NCBI GenBank assembly: GCA_034429215.1
Contig: DAOUGI010000053.1
Span: 1-7,939, forward strand
DNA from: JAFGOG01 sp034429215
GTDB lineage: Bacteria; Chloroflexota; Anaerolineae; JAAYZQ01
Length of the DNA stretch: 7,939 nucleotides
Direction: 5' to 3'
The notes beneath the pieces were generated by a model. It was given only the letters and a program-made list of their open reading frames with translations. It was not told the origin of the DNA and did not search any database. Positions within the stretch are counted from its first letter, which is position 1. The number at the start of each line of letters is the position of its first letter. Shown here one piece after another: positions 1 to 5,686 of this stretch. The translations under genes and the position numbers were made by a program.

Positions 1-35
1 GCTCACCCTGTACGTTCATCGGCGAGTATGGCCGT

Positions 36-64
36 TTGGCATCGGACTCGTCTTGTGTTACAAT
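36..64 (+). promoter_or_regulatory. sigma70-type promoter for the acyl-CoA dehydrogenase gene
   Basis: A -35 box TTGGCA (36-41) and a -10 box TACAAT (59-64) are separated by exactly 17 nt. The -10 is preceded by TG at 56-57, giving an extended -10 (TGTTACAAT). Each hexamer matches consensus at 5 of 6 positions. Transcription would begin near 71, leaving a leader of about 110-175 nt depending on which start codon is used. Visible in sequence; activity is inferred. Confidence 0.6.
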
Positions 65-244
65 CGCCAAGAGGCCATCGTAAGCGCGGTTATGACGGAT
101 GGCGCAGTTGCCCGGTATCGGGAACTTGGATTTTCGACCGTAGCATCCCATGTTGTGCCCAGATCCATTGCGAGGTGAACGATGATACTCCTGAATCCAA
201 AACAGCACAGTCGCCCATATCGTGACGAGCGGTCGAGGCAGATC

Positions 245-1876
245 ATGCTCAAAACGATCGACTTTTTCGAACAAAAAGGCAAGCGCAAGCTCAAAGAAGA
301 CGACCGTGAGCGGGTGTGGTACGCCGATTTCCTCGACTTTCAGAGAGACGAACAGCTCTTTGCCACCCTCCTGACGCCTGCCGGCTATGGCCACCCCGAT
401 TGCCGGTGGGACACCTGGCGCAACTGCGAGTTTAATGAGATCTTGGCCTTCTACGGCCTGCACTACTGGTACACCTGGCAGGTATCGATCCTCGGCCTGG
501 GCCCGATCTGGATGAGCGCCAACGAAGGACTCAAGCAGCGAGCCGCCCAGCTCCTCCGGGAAGGGGCGGTCTTTGCCTTTGGCCTCTCCGAGCGAGCCCA
601 TGGCGCGGATATCTACTCGACCGAGATGGCGCTCACCCCCCAGCCGGATGGCACCTATCGGGCCAATGGGGAAAAATACTACATCGGCAACGGCAATACC
701 GCGCCCATGGTATCCACCTTTGGCAAAATGGCCGGCGCCGGCGATTACGTCTTTTTCGTGGCCGACTATCGCCACAAGAACTATGAGCTGGTCAAGAACG
801 TCGTCAACACCCAGTCCTATGTAGCCGATTTCGCCCTGCGCGACTATCCAATCACCTCGGCCGACATCCTTTCCCAGGGCCAGGAGGCCTGGGACACAGC
901 GCTCAACACCGTCAACATCGGCAAGTACAACCTCGGCTGGGCCTCCATCGGCATCTGCACCCATGCTCTGTACGAAGCCGTCCGCCACGCCGCCAACCGC
1001 CGGCTGTACGGCATGGCCGTCACCGATTTCCCTCACGTAAAGCAGATGTTCACCGACGCCTATGCCCGCCTGACGGCCATGAAGCTCTTTGCCCTGCGGG
1101 CGTCCGACTATATGCGCTCCGCCTCGCCCCAGGACCGGCGCTACCTCCTCTACAACCCGGTGGTCAAGATGAAAGTCACCACCCAGGGAGAGCAAGTGAT
1201 CAACCTGCTGTGGGACGTGATCGCCGCCAAGGGGTTCGAGAGGGACATGTACTTTGAGATGGCCGCGCGCGACATCCGGGCCCTGCCCAAGCTGGAGGGG
1301 ACGGTCCACGTCAACATCGCCCTGATCGTCAAGTTCATGGCCAACTACTTCTTTAACCCGGCCGCCTATCCAGAAGTGCCGCTGCGCGACGATCCCGTCA
1401 ACGACGATTTCCTCTTCCGCCAGGGCCCGGCCAAAGGCTTGGGCCGGATCCAGTTCCACGACTATAACCCCATCCTGGACGGCTGCGGCCTGCCCAATGT
1501 GCAGCTATTCAGGGAACAGGTTGCCACGTTCAAAGACCTCTTGGCCCGGGCAACTCCTACCGAGGCGCAGACGAAGGATGTCGACTTTCTACTGGCAATG
1601 GGCGAGATCTTTACCCTGGTGGTCTACGGTCAGTTGATCCTTGAAGCCGCCAAGTTGTACGCAGTGAGCGATGACCTGGTCGACCAGATCTTTGACGTCA
1701 TGGTCCGCGATCTGTCCGGTTTTGCCCTGCAGCTCCACAACAAGCCCAGCAGCACCGGCCCGCAGATGGACTATTGCCTCAAGATGATCCGCAAACCGGC
1801 GGCGGCAGAGGAGCGCTACCGGCGGGTGTGGCAGGAGGTTCACGCCCTCCGAGACGCCTACGAGATGAACCCGTAG
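245..1876 (+). CDS. acyl-CoA dehydrogenase family protein with long C-terminal extension
   Basis: Predicted FAD-dependent flavoprotein that would oxidise an acyl-CoA thioester to the enoyl-CoA and pass electrons to ETF; the substrate cannot be told. Using the ATG at 245 it has 543 residues, against about 380-400 for a classic acyl-CoA dehydrogenase. The FAD/substrate-loop motif is FGLSERAHGAD (112-122), equivalent to the family's TEPxxGSD, followed by NGEKYYIGNG (141-150). NRRLYGMAVTDFPHVKQ (251-267) matches the C-terminal helical domain, and LEGT (350-353) supplies the presumed catalytic base E351. Residues from about 361 on are an extra mostly helical region. The start at 245 has GAGG 6 nt upstream and begins with MLKTIDFF, as I recall for relatives; an in-frame ATG at 182 (AGGTGA 3 nt upstream) would add 21 residues of poor family character. 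Single-gene unit with its own promoter and terminator. Confidence 0.88.
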   Translation: MLKTIDFFEQKGKRKLKEDDRERVWYADFLDFQRDEQLFATLLTPAGYGHPDCRWDTWRNCEFNEILAFYGLHYWYTWQVSILGLGPIWMSANEGLKQRAAQLLREGAVFAFGLSERAHGADIYSTEMALTPQPDGTYRANGEKYYIGNGNTAPMVSTFGKMAGAGDYVFFVADYRHKNYELVKNVVNTQSYVADFALRDYPITSADILSQGQEAWDTALNTVNIGKYNLGWASIGICTHALYEAVRHAANRRLYGMAVTDFPHVKQMFTDAYARLTAMKLFALRASDYMRSASPQDRRYLLYNPVVKMKVTTQGEQVINLLWDVIAAKGFERDMYFEMAARDIRALPKLEGTVHVNIALIVKFMANYFFNPAAYPEVPLRDDPVNDDFLFRQGPAKGLGRIQFHDYNPILDGCGLPNVQLFREQVATFKDLLARATPTEAQTKDVDFLLAMGEIFTLVVYGQLILEAAKLYAVSDDLVDQIFDVMVRDLSGFALQLHNKPSSTGPQMDYCLKMIRKPAAAEERYRRVWQEVHALRDAYEMNP

Positions 1877-1883
1877 CACCGAG

Positions 1884-1911
1884 CGGCCCCGCCTGAAAGG
1901 CGGGGCCGTTT
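1884..1911 (+). terminator. intrinsic terminator after the acyl-CoA dehydrogenase gene
   Basis: A perfect 10-bp GC-rich stem, CGGCCCCGCC (1884-1893) with GGCGGGGCCG (1899-1908), closes a TGAAA loop and is followed by a short TTT. It begins 8 nt after the stop codon. The stem is strong; the U-tract is short. Confidence 0.8.
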
Positions 1912-1935
1912 AGAGCGCCTGGCAAGACCCTAGAG

Positions 1936-2064
1936 CCTGTCGCCCTGCAATACTCTCGATCCTGTCACCCTGACATGCAGGGCCGACGAAGATCCCTTGT
2001 GCCGCATGTTTCTGGCGGCCCTTCAGGGGACTCGCGGCTGCGCCGGCGAAGGGTCTCTCTTGGC
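1936..2064 (-). repeat. degenerate copy of the interspersed inverted repeat, reverse orientation
   Basis: This gene-free stretch holds CCTGTCGCCCTG (1936-1947) and CCTGTCACCCTG (1961-1972), starts 25 nt apart. It ends with CGAAGGGTCTCTCTTGGC (2047-2064), which is the exact reverse complement of 7386-7403 in the second copy. Internal inverted segments, such as AGGGCCG (1979-1985) with CGGCCCT (2016-2022), allow folding. I read it as a decayed member of the same family as 7341-7430, inserted in the opposite orientation. The boundaries are approximate. It lies just downstream of the MinD-like gene's stop codon. Confidence 0.6.
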
Positions 2065-2080
2065 TTGTTGTTAGGCGCTC

Positions 2081-2836
2081 TTACTCGAGCATCAGCGCCG
2101 CAGCCTGCTTGAGAATGTCCGTCACCGGGTGATCGGGGTAGCGCAGCACAAAGATATCGCTGCTGGCCAGCGTCATCATCTCGTCCGAATGGGGCAGCAC
2201 GGCTGCCACCTGGCAGTCGTACGTCTGTTCCACCCGCGCCTTGACCTCGTCGGCGCTAAACACCGCCGGCACCTTGTTCACCACCAGCATCATCCGCGGC
2301 ACGTCCAGCTTGCGGGCCACCTCCACCGTGACGCCCGTCCCCTGGTAGTCCTGTTGGTCGGGGCGCATGATGATCGCCAGGATGTCAGAGGTGGCAAACG
2401 ACAGCAGCGTCTCTTCGTTCAAGCCCGGATGGGTGTCGATCAGCAGCACATCGAGGCCGAGATTGCGGATCAGCGCCTGGAAGCCGTCGTTCAGCAGCCC
2501 GACGTCGTACCCATTGCGCAGCACGCGCGCGATCTCGCCCGGGTTGATGCTCGACGGGATGAGCAGGATCTTGCCCTTGATGTCGGCGCCCAATCTGGCC
2601 ATCACATCGTGGGCCGTCTCCTCGATGGTGCACTTGCCCCACAGATAATCATTGAGCGAGTGGACCATCTTGGACTCGTCCAGGCCGAACAGAACGTGAA
2701 TGCCCGGCGACAGGATATCTGTATCGATCACACCAACGCGCCTGCCCTCCATCGCCGCCAGCGCAGCGATGTTGGCCGTAATGTTCGATTTGCCCGTCCC
2801 GCCTCGGAAAGAGTGAACGGATATGATCCGCGACAT
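2081..2836 (-). CDS. MinD/ParA-family P-loop ATPase with Arg-type deviant Walker A
   Basis: A 251-residue SIMIBI-class ATPase of the MinD/ParA type, expected in the cytosol or peripherally on the membrane or nucleoid. It has the deviant Walker A FRGGTGKS (10-17), the Walker A' loop VIDTD (36-40), the switch II/Walker B motif LLIDTHPG (131-138), and VVNKVP (185-190), where the family binds the base. The motif normally opens with the signature lysine (KGGxGKS/T), which reaches across the dimer; here it is R11, while P-loop K16 is present. I recall relatives with the same HSFRGGTGKSN motif, so this is probably a subfamily trait rather than damage. There is no obvious C-terminal amphipathic MinD membrane helix and no MinC or MinE nearby. 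The ATG at 2836 has GGAGGT 5 nt upstream. It is the last gene of a three-gene operon, 33 nt after the zinc-finger gene. Its cargo or partner is unknown. Confidence 0.87.
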   Translation of the reverse strand: MSRIISVHSFRGGTGKSNITANIAALAAMEGRRVGVIDTDILSPGIHVLFGLDESKMVHSLNDYLWGKCTIEETAHDVMARLGADIKGKILLIPSSINPGEIARVLRNGYDVGLLNDGFQALIRNLGLDVLLIDTHPGLNEETLLSFATSDILAIIMRPDQQDYQGTGVTVEVARKLDVPRMMLVVNKVPAVFSADEVKARVEQTYDCQVAAVLPHSDEMMTLASSDIFVLRYPDHPVTDILKQAAALMLE

Positions 2837-2869
2837 GGTGCACCTCCGCTTTAGGTTAGGTCGGCGCCG

Positions 2870-3082
2870 CTAAAAGATCTCTGGCATCTCGATCGGTTCA
2901 GGCTGCGGCTTGCACACACCGCAAAACAGAGCGTCGCCCACCACGATGGCCTTGGGCATGCTCCGCTCGCCCACGTAAACGGTGATGATATAGGGCATCT
3001 TTTTCATGTGGTCTTTGCACAGCGCCCGCCCGCAAAACCGGCAAATGCCCTGGGCCGGCTGTCCACAATGGAAGCATTCCAT
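2870..3082 (-). CDS. small Cys-rich B-box-like zinc-binding protein
   Basis: A 70-residue protein with paired metal-ligand motifs: C3xxC6, C14xxC17, C22xxH25 and C54xxC57. The N-terminal block MECFHCGQPAQGICRFCG resembles the short B-box-type zinc fingers that bacteria use as protein-interaction modules. Between the ligand clusters lies a hydrophobic, probably beta-rich segment (30-52), and the tail is acidic and proline-rich. The ATG at 3082 is chosen over an in-frame start at 3130 because a near-perfect Shine-Dalgarno (AGGAGGT) sits 6 nt upstream, and the longer form would overlap the winged-helix gene. It lies between the winged-helix and MinD-like genes, so a role as adaptor or metal-dependent partner of one of them is plausible but unproven. 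A zinc ribbon is the alternative fold. Confidence 0.78.
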   Translation of the reverse strand: MECFHCGQPAQGICRFCGRALCKDHMKKMPYIITVYVGERSMPKAIVVGDALFCGVCKPQPEPIEMPEIF

Positions 3083-3088
3083 AGCCTG

Positions 3089-3095
3089 ACCTCCT
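3089..3095 (-). promoter_or_regulatory. strong Shine-Dalgarno that sets the zinc-finger gene start
   Basis: On the minus strand AGGAGGT lies 6 nt before the ATG at 3082 and directly after the TGA stop of the winged-helix gene (3097-3099). This arrangement favours translational coupling and argues against the upstream ATG at 3130. Confidence 0.7.
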
Positions 3096-3096
3096 G

Positions 3097-3438
3097 TCAC
3101 TCCCCAGCCTTGGTTTCCAGGGCTTGCCAAATATCGAGAGAGAGCTGAGACTTGCGGCGGCGAGCCAGCCTCACCCGGTAGTACAGCTTGCCCGAAATCT
3201 GCAGCTCGCGCACAAAGCCCTTCTCGCCCAGCTCGTCGAGCATGGCCCGCGTCTTGGCTTCGTCTTCATTGATGAACGCAGCGACTTCGGCCAGGCCCGC
3301 CTCGTCCTGCTTGATGAGCCAATTCATCAACCGGCGCAAAGGGTCGGGCAGATCGAGGATGTCGGCCATGCTCAGGCCGGCGGCCTTCTCACGGGCTTCC
3401 AGCTCTTCCTGCAAGCGCCCAAACAGCCCAGTGCTCAT
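3097..3438 (-). CDS. small winged-helix (MarR-like fold) protein, likely transcription regulator
   Basis: A 113-residue protein whose middle reads as a winged helix-turn-helix: helix 1 about 31-44 (PDPLRRLMNWLIKQ), helix 2 about 47-55, the recognition helix about 57-70 (NEDEAKTRAMLDEL), and a two-strand wing about 73-91 ending in the basic run RLARRRK (90-96). The first 25 residues are a charged helix (GRLQEELEAREKAAG) that could mediate dimerisation. No effector-binding domain is present. The ATG at 3438 has AAGGAG about 9 nt upstream. The frame stays open up to 3594, but that part overlaps a promoter-like sequence and is low-complexity in character, so it is rejected. It is the first gene of the operon with the zinc-finger and MinD-like genes and diverges from sodB. 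DNA binding is inferred from fold; such domains can also bind protein. Confidence 0.78.
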   Translation of the reverse strand: MSTGLFGRLQEELEAREKAAGLSMADILDLPDPLRRLMNWLIKQDEAGLAEVAAFINEDEAKTRAMLDELGEKGFVRELQISGKLYYRVRLARRRKSQLSLDIWQALETKAGE

Positions 3439-3515
3439 CGTGTTCGTCTCCTTATCGTCCAGGCCATCCCCTGCTTGGACATCCCAGCCCCCAATTCTCC
3501 CGTCCTTACCGGCCC

Positions 3516-3544
3516 AGTATATCACATCTGCCGCCTGAGGGCAA
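3516..3544 (-). promoter_or_regulatory. promoter for the winged-helix/zinc-finger/MinD operon
   Basis: On the minus strand TTGCCC (-35, plus coordinates 3539-3544) and TATACT (-10, 3516-3521) are 17 nt apart. The -10 is preceded by TGA, giving an extended -10 TGATATACT. Transcription would start near 3509, giving a leader of about 70 nt. An A-rich run at 3555-3562 lies where an UP element could sit. Confidence 0.55.
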
Positions 3545-3562
3545 GTGTCGCTCGGAAAAAAT

Positions 3563-3576
3563 TCACCCCACGGTGA
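3563..3576. promoter_or_regulatory. inverted repeat between divergent promoters, candidate operator
   Basis: TCACC-CCAC-GGTGA is a perfect 5-bp inverted repeat with a 4-nt centre. It lies between the minus-strand -35 (3539-3544) and the plus-strand -35 (3585-3590), close to their midpoint. A dimeric winged-helix protein bound here could affect both promoters. The symmetry is directly visible; the function is inference. Confidence 0.4.
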
Positions 3577-3584
3577 CCCCAGAG

Positions 3585-3613
3585 TTGCAAACAATCACCT
3601 TCCCGGCTATAAT
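3585..3613 (+). promoter_or_regulatory. sigma70-type promoter for sodB
   Basis: TTGCAA (3585-3590) and a perfect consensus TATAAT (3608-3613) are separated by 17 nt. Transcription would start near 3620, giving a 5' leader of about 67 nt. This is the best consensus promoter in the window. Confidence 0.7.
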
Positions 3614-3620
3614 GTGACCT

Positions 3621-3639
3621 GGCGGCAATGTATGCCACC
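3621..3639 (+). promoter_or_regulatory. inverted repeat at the start of the sodB leader
   Basis: GGcGGCA-ATGTA-TGCCaCC is a 7-nt-per-arm inverted repeat with one mismatch per arm. It begins at about the predicted transcription start of sodB. It could be a roadblock-type operator or a 5' mRNA hairpin that stabilises the transcript. The repeat is visible; the role is inferred. Confidence 0.35.
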
Positions 3640-3686
3640 GCCCTCGATTAAGACCCAACTATTAGTGTACGAAAGGAGAAACTACC

Positions 3687-4283
3687 GTGGCTTTCGAACT
3701 ACCGTCTCTACCATACCCTGAGGCAGCGCTCGAGCCTTACTATTCGGCCAAGACCATCGGCTTTCACCATGGCAAGCACCACAAAGCATACGTCGACAAC
3801 CTGAACAAGCTGATCGCCGGAACCGACCTGGAAGGCAAGAGCCTCGAAGAGATCATCGTGGCCGTCGCCAAGGATCCCGCCCGGACCGGCGTGTTCAACA
3901 ACGCCGCCCAGGTCTGGAACCACACCTTCTTCTGGAGCTGCATGAGCCCTCATGGCGGCGGACGGCCCACCGGCAAGCTGGCCCACCTCATCGACGAGGC
4001 GTTCGGCGGCTATGACAAGTTCGTCGAGCAGTTCAAAGCGGCCGCCGTCGGCCGGTTTGGCAGCGGCTGGGGCTGGCTGGTCCTCGACAGCGGCGCGCTC
4101 AAGATCGTCACCACGCCCAACGCCGACAACCCCATGACCCAAAACCAGGTCCCGCTGCTCACCGTCGACGTCTGGGAGCATGCCTACTACCTCGACTATC
4201 AGAACCGCCGCCCCGATTTCGTCCAGGCCTTCCTGGACAACCTGGTCAACTGGGATTTCGTCGCCGCCAACCTGGCCAAATAA
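3687..4283 (+). CDS. sodB: superoxide dismutase, Fe type (Fe/Mn family)
   Basis: A 198-residue cytosolic enzyme (no signal peptide) that converts superoxide to hydrogen peroxide and oxygen; the length is normal for the family. The four metal ligands are H27 (FHHGKHHKAYV), H79 (WNHTFFW), D161 and H165 (DVWEHAYYLDY). The iron form is favoured because the second-sphere glutamine is in the N-terminal half (Q75 in NNAAQVWNH), and an alanine (A146 in TPNADNP) occupies the place where Mn enzymes carry their glutamine. Metal choice from sequence is not certain, and cambialistic enzymes exist. Translation starts at GTG 3687, supported by AAGGAG 8 nt upstream and the family-typical AFELPSLPYP opening. 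It has its own consensus promoter and diverges from the winged-helix operon; the MshC-like ligase gene follows 87 nt downstream on the same strand. Confidence 0.95.
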   Translation: MAFELPSLPYPEAALEPYYSAKTIGFHHGKHHKAYVDNLNKLIAGTDLEGKSLEEIIVAVAKDPARTGVFNNAAQVWNHTFFWSCMSPHGGGRPTGKLAHLIDEAFGGYDKFVEQFKAAAVGRFGSGWGWLVLDSGALKIVTTPNADNPMTQNQVPLLTVDVWEHAYYLDYQNRRPDFVQAFLDNLVNWDFVAANLAK

Positions 4284-4318
4284 GGTCCTGGCATCGTCTC
4301 GATCTCAATCAACATCAC

Positions 4319-4342
4319 AGGGGGATGAGCCGTCATCCCCCT
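4319..4342 (+). terminator. strong hairpin between sodB and the cysteine ligase gene, no U-tract
   Basis: AGGGGGATGA (4319-4328) pairs perfectly over 10 bp with TCATCCCCCT (4333-4342) around a GCCG loop. No T-run follows (CTGACTATCG), so this is not a classic intrinsic terminator. It may attenuate read-through, protect the sodB mRNA 3' end, or be a regulatory hairpin, since it ends 28 nt before the next start codon. Confidence 0.45.
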
Positions 4343-4370
4343 CTGACTATCGCCTCTTGGAAAGAACAAC

Positions 4371-5630
4371 ATGAAACTCTATAACTCACTCAGCCGAGAT
4401 CTTCAGCCTTTCACGCCCCGGCAGCCCCAGGGACGGCCAATCGGCGTGTACGTCTGCGGCATCACCCCCTACGACACCACCCACCTCGGCCACCTCTTTA
4501 CCTACGCCGCCTTTGACACCCTCATCCGCTACCTGGAGTTCCTGGGCCATCAGGTCTGCTACGTCCAGAACGTCACCGACATCGACGACGACATCCTGCG
4601 CAAAGCCGGGCAGGTCAACGACGACTGGCAAGCCCTGGGCAACCGCTGGACCGGCCGCTTTATCCACGACATGCAGGCCACCAACATCCGCCCGCCCGAC
4701 CATTACCCCCGGGCGACCGACGTCATCCCCCACATGTTCCCCATCATCGACAAGCTGATCGGGGCCGGCCTCGCCTACGAGTCGGCCGGCAACGTCTATT
4801 TCAGCGTGAGCGCCTGGCCCGACTTTGGCCGGCTGAGCGCCATCCCGCCCGACCAGATGCTGCCGGTTGCCAACGAGCGCGGCAACAACCCCAACGATCC
4901 CCACAAGCGCCATCCCCTCGACTTTGTCCTGTGGCAGGCCATGGCGCCCGGCGAGCCGAGCTGGCCCAGCCCGTGGGGCCCCGGCCGCCCCGGATGGCAC
5001 ATCGAGTGCTCCACCATGGCCGGCTATTTCCTGGGCAGCAGCGTCGACGTCCACGGCGGCGGCGCCGACCTGATCTTCCCCCACCACGAAAGCGAGATCG
5101 CCCAGTCAGAAGGGGCCACCGGCCAGGCGCCCTTTGTCCGCTTCTGGATGCACACCGCCATGGTCCGCCACGAAGGGGAAAAAATGAGTAAGTCGTTGGG
5201 CAACCTGGTCATGGTCCAGGACCTGCGCAAAACCTGGTCGGCCAACGCCCTGCGGCTCTACCTGGCCGCCCACCACTACCGCCAGGCGTGGAGCCACCAT
5301 CCCGACGGGCTGGAACAGGCCGAGCGGCTGGCCTACCAGCTCGGAGCTGCGGCGCAGGCGCAGGGGGAAAGCGGCCTGCCCTACGACCCCTCCTGGGCCC
5401 GGGCAGCGTTCGGCGCCGCCCTGGACGACGATCTCGATACGCCGGCCGCCCTGCCGGTGCTCGAGCGGCTCGCCCGCGAGACGATCGAGGCCGCCGGCGC
5501 CGGGCAAAACGTGCGGGCCGCCCAAGAGTCGCTGGCCGCCCTGGCCGGTGTCCTGGGCCTGCGCCTCGGCGCTGACGGCCGGGACGATCTCCTCGCCCGC
5601 TGGAACCGCCACCTCGAACGGTTTTCCTAA
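4371..5630 (+). CDS. MshC-like cysteine ligase (cysteinyl-tRNA synthetase paralogue)
   Basis: A 419-residue class I synthetase-fold enzyme that would activate cysteine with ATP and transfer it to an acceptor. The HIGH-like signature is VCGITPYDTTHLGH (28-41); I recall CGITPYD-THLGH as typical of MshC, which ligates cysteine to GlcN-inositol in mycothiol synthesis, whereas CysS reads CGPTVYD-HIG. Zinc ligands matching CysS are C29, C213 (WHIECS), H238 and E242 (FPHHESE). KMSKS is at 271-275. The DALR-like segment (ALDDDLDTPAAL) is present, but the protein ends soon after, lacking the last roughly 40-60 residues through which CysS binds the tRNA anticodon. Length fits MshC (about 410) better than CysS (about 460-490). 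The ATG at 4371 has only a weak GGAAAG before it. Alternatives are a minimal CysS or a ligase for another amino-sugar thiol. No other msh gene is in the window. Confidence 0.75.
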   Translation: MKLYNSLSRDLQPFTPRQPQGRPIGVYVCGITPYDTTHLGHLFTYAAFDTLIRYLEFLGHQVCYVQNVTDIDDDILRKAGQVNDDWQALGNRWTGRFIHDMQATNIRPPDHYPRATDVIPHMFPIIDKLIGAGLAYESAGNVYFSVSAWPDFGRLSAIPPDQMLPVANERGNNPNDPHKRHPLDFVLWQAMAPGEPSWPSPWGPGRPGWHIECSTMAGYFLGSSVDVHGGGADLIFPHHESEIAQSEGATGQAPFVRFWMHTAMVRHEGEKMSKSLGNLVMVQDLRKTWSANALRLYLAAHHYRQAWSHHPDGLEQAERLAYQLGAAAQAQGESGLPYDPSWARAAFGAALDDDLDTPAALPVLERLARETIEAAGAGQNVRAAQESLAALAGVLGLRLGADGRDDLLARWNRHLERFS

Positions 5631-5637
5631 GTGCGCA

Positions 5638-5672
5638 AAAAAACCCGGTTTGTCGAACGAACCGGGTTTTTT
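5638..5672. terminator. bidirectional intrinsic terminator between convergent genes
   Basis: AAAAAACCCGGTT (5638-5650) pairs with AACCGGGTTTTTT (5660-5672) across a 9-nt loop. It gives a GC-rich stem with A and T tracts on the two sides, so it reads as rho-independent on both strands. It starts 7 nt after the ligase stop codon and ends 14 nt before the kinase stop codon. Confidence 0.88.
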
Positions 5673-5686
5673 ATTGCAGGGCCCTT

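Noticed and set aside
58..294. Minus-strand 78-codon and plus-strand 28-225 open frames in the 5' region
   Set aside because: They overlap the promoter, the leader and the start of the acyl-CoA dehydrogenase gene; composition and lack of motifs suggest chance frames.
2129..2854. Plus-strand 241-codon open frame antisense to the MinD-like gene
   Set aside because: His/Arg/Val/Gln-rich translation without domains; the opposite strand carries all the MinD/ParA motifs and a Shine-Dalgarno.
3439..3594. N-terminal extension of the winged-helix protein to a start at 3594
   Set aside because: This part overlaps the divergent promoter elements, whereas the ATG at 3438 has AAGGAG upstream and starts a coherent protein.
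4284..4370. T-box riboswitch ahead of a CysS-like gene
   Set aside because: The 87-nt gap is too short for a T-box, and I see no T-box sequence or antiterminator; only the simple hairpin at 4319-4342.
4386..5087. Minus-strand 233-codon open frame antisense to the cysteine ligase gene
   Set aside because: Val/Gly/Asp-rich shadow of the ligase codons; no recognisable motif or ribosome-binding site.
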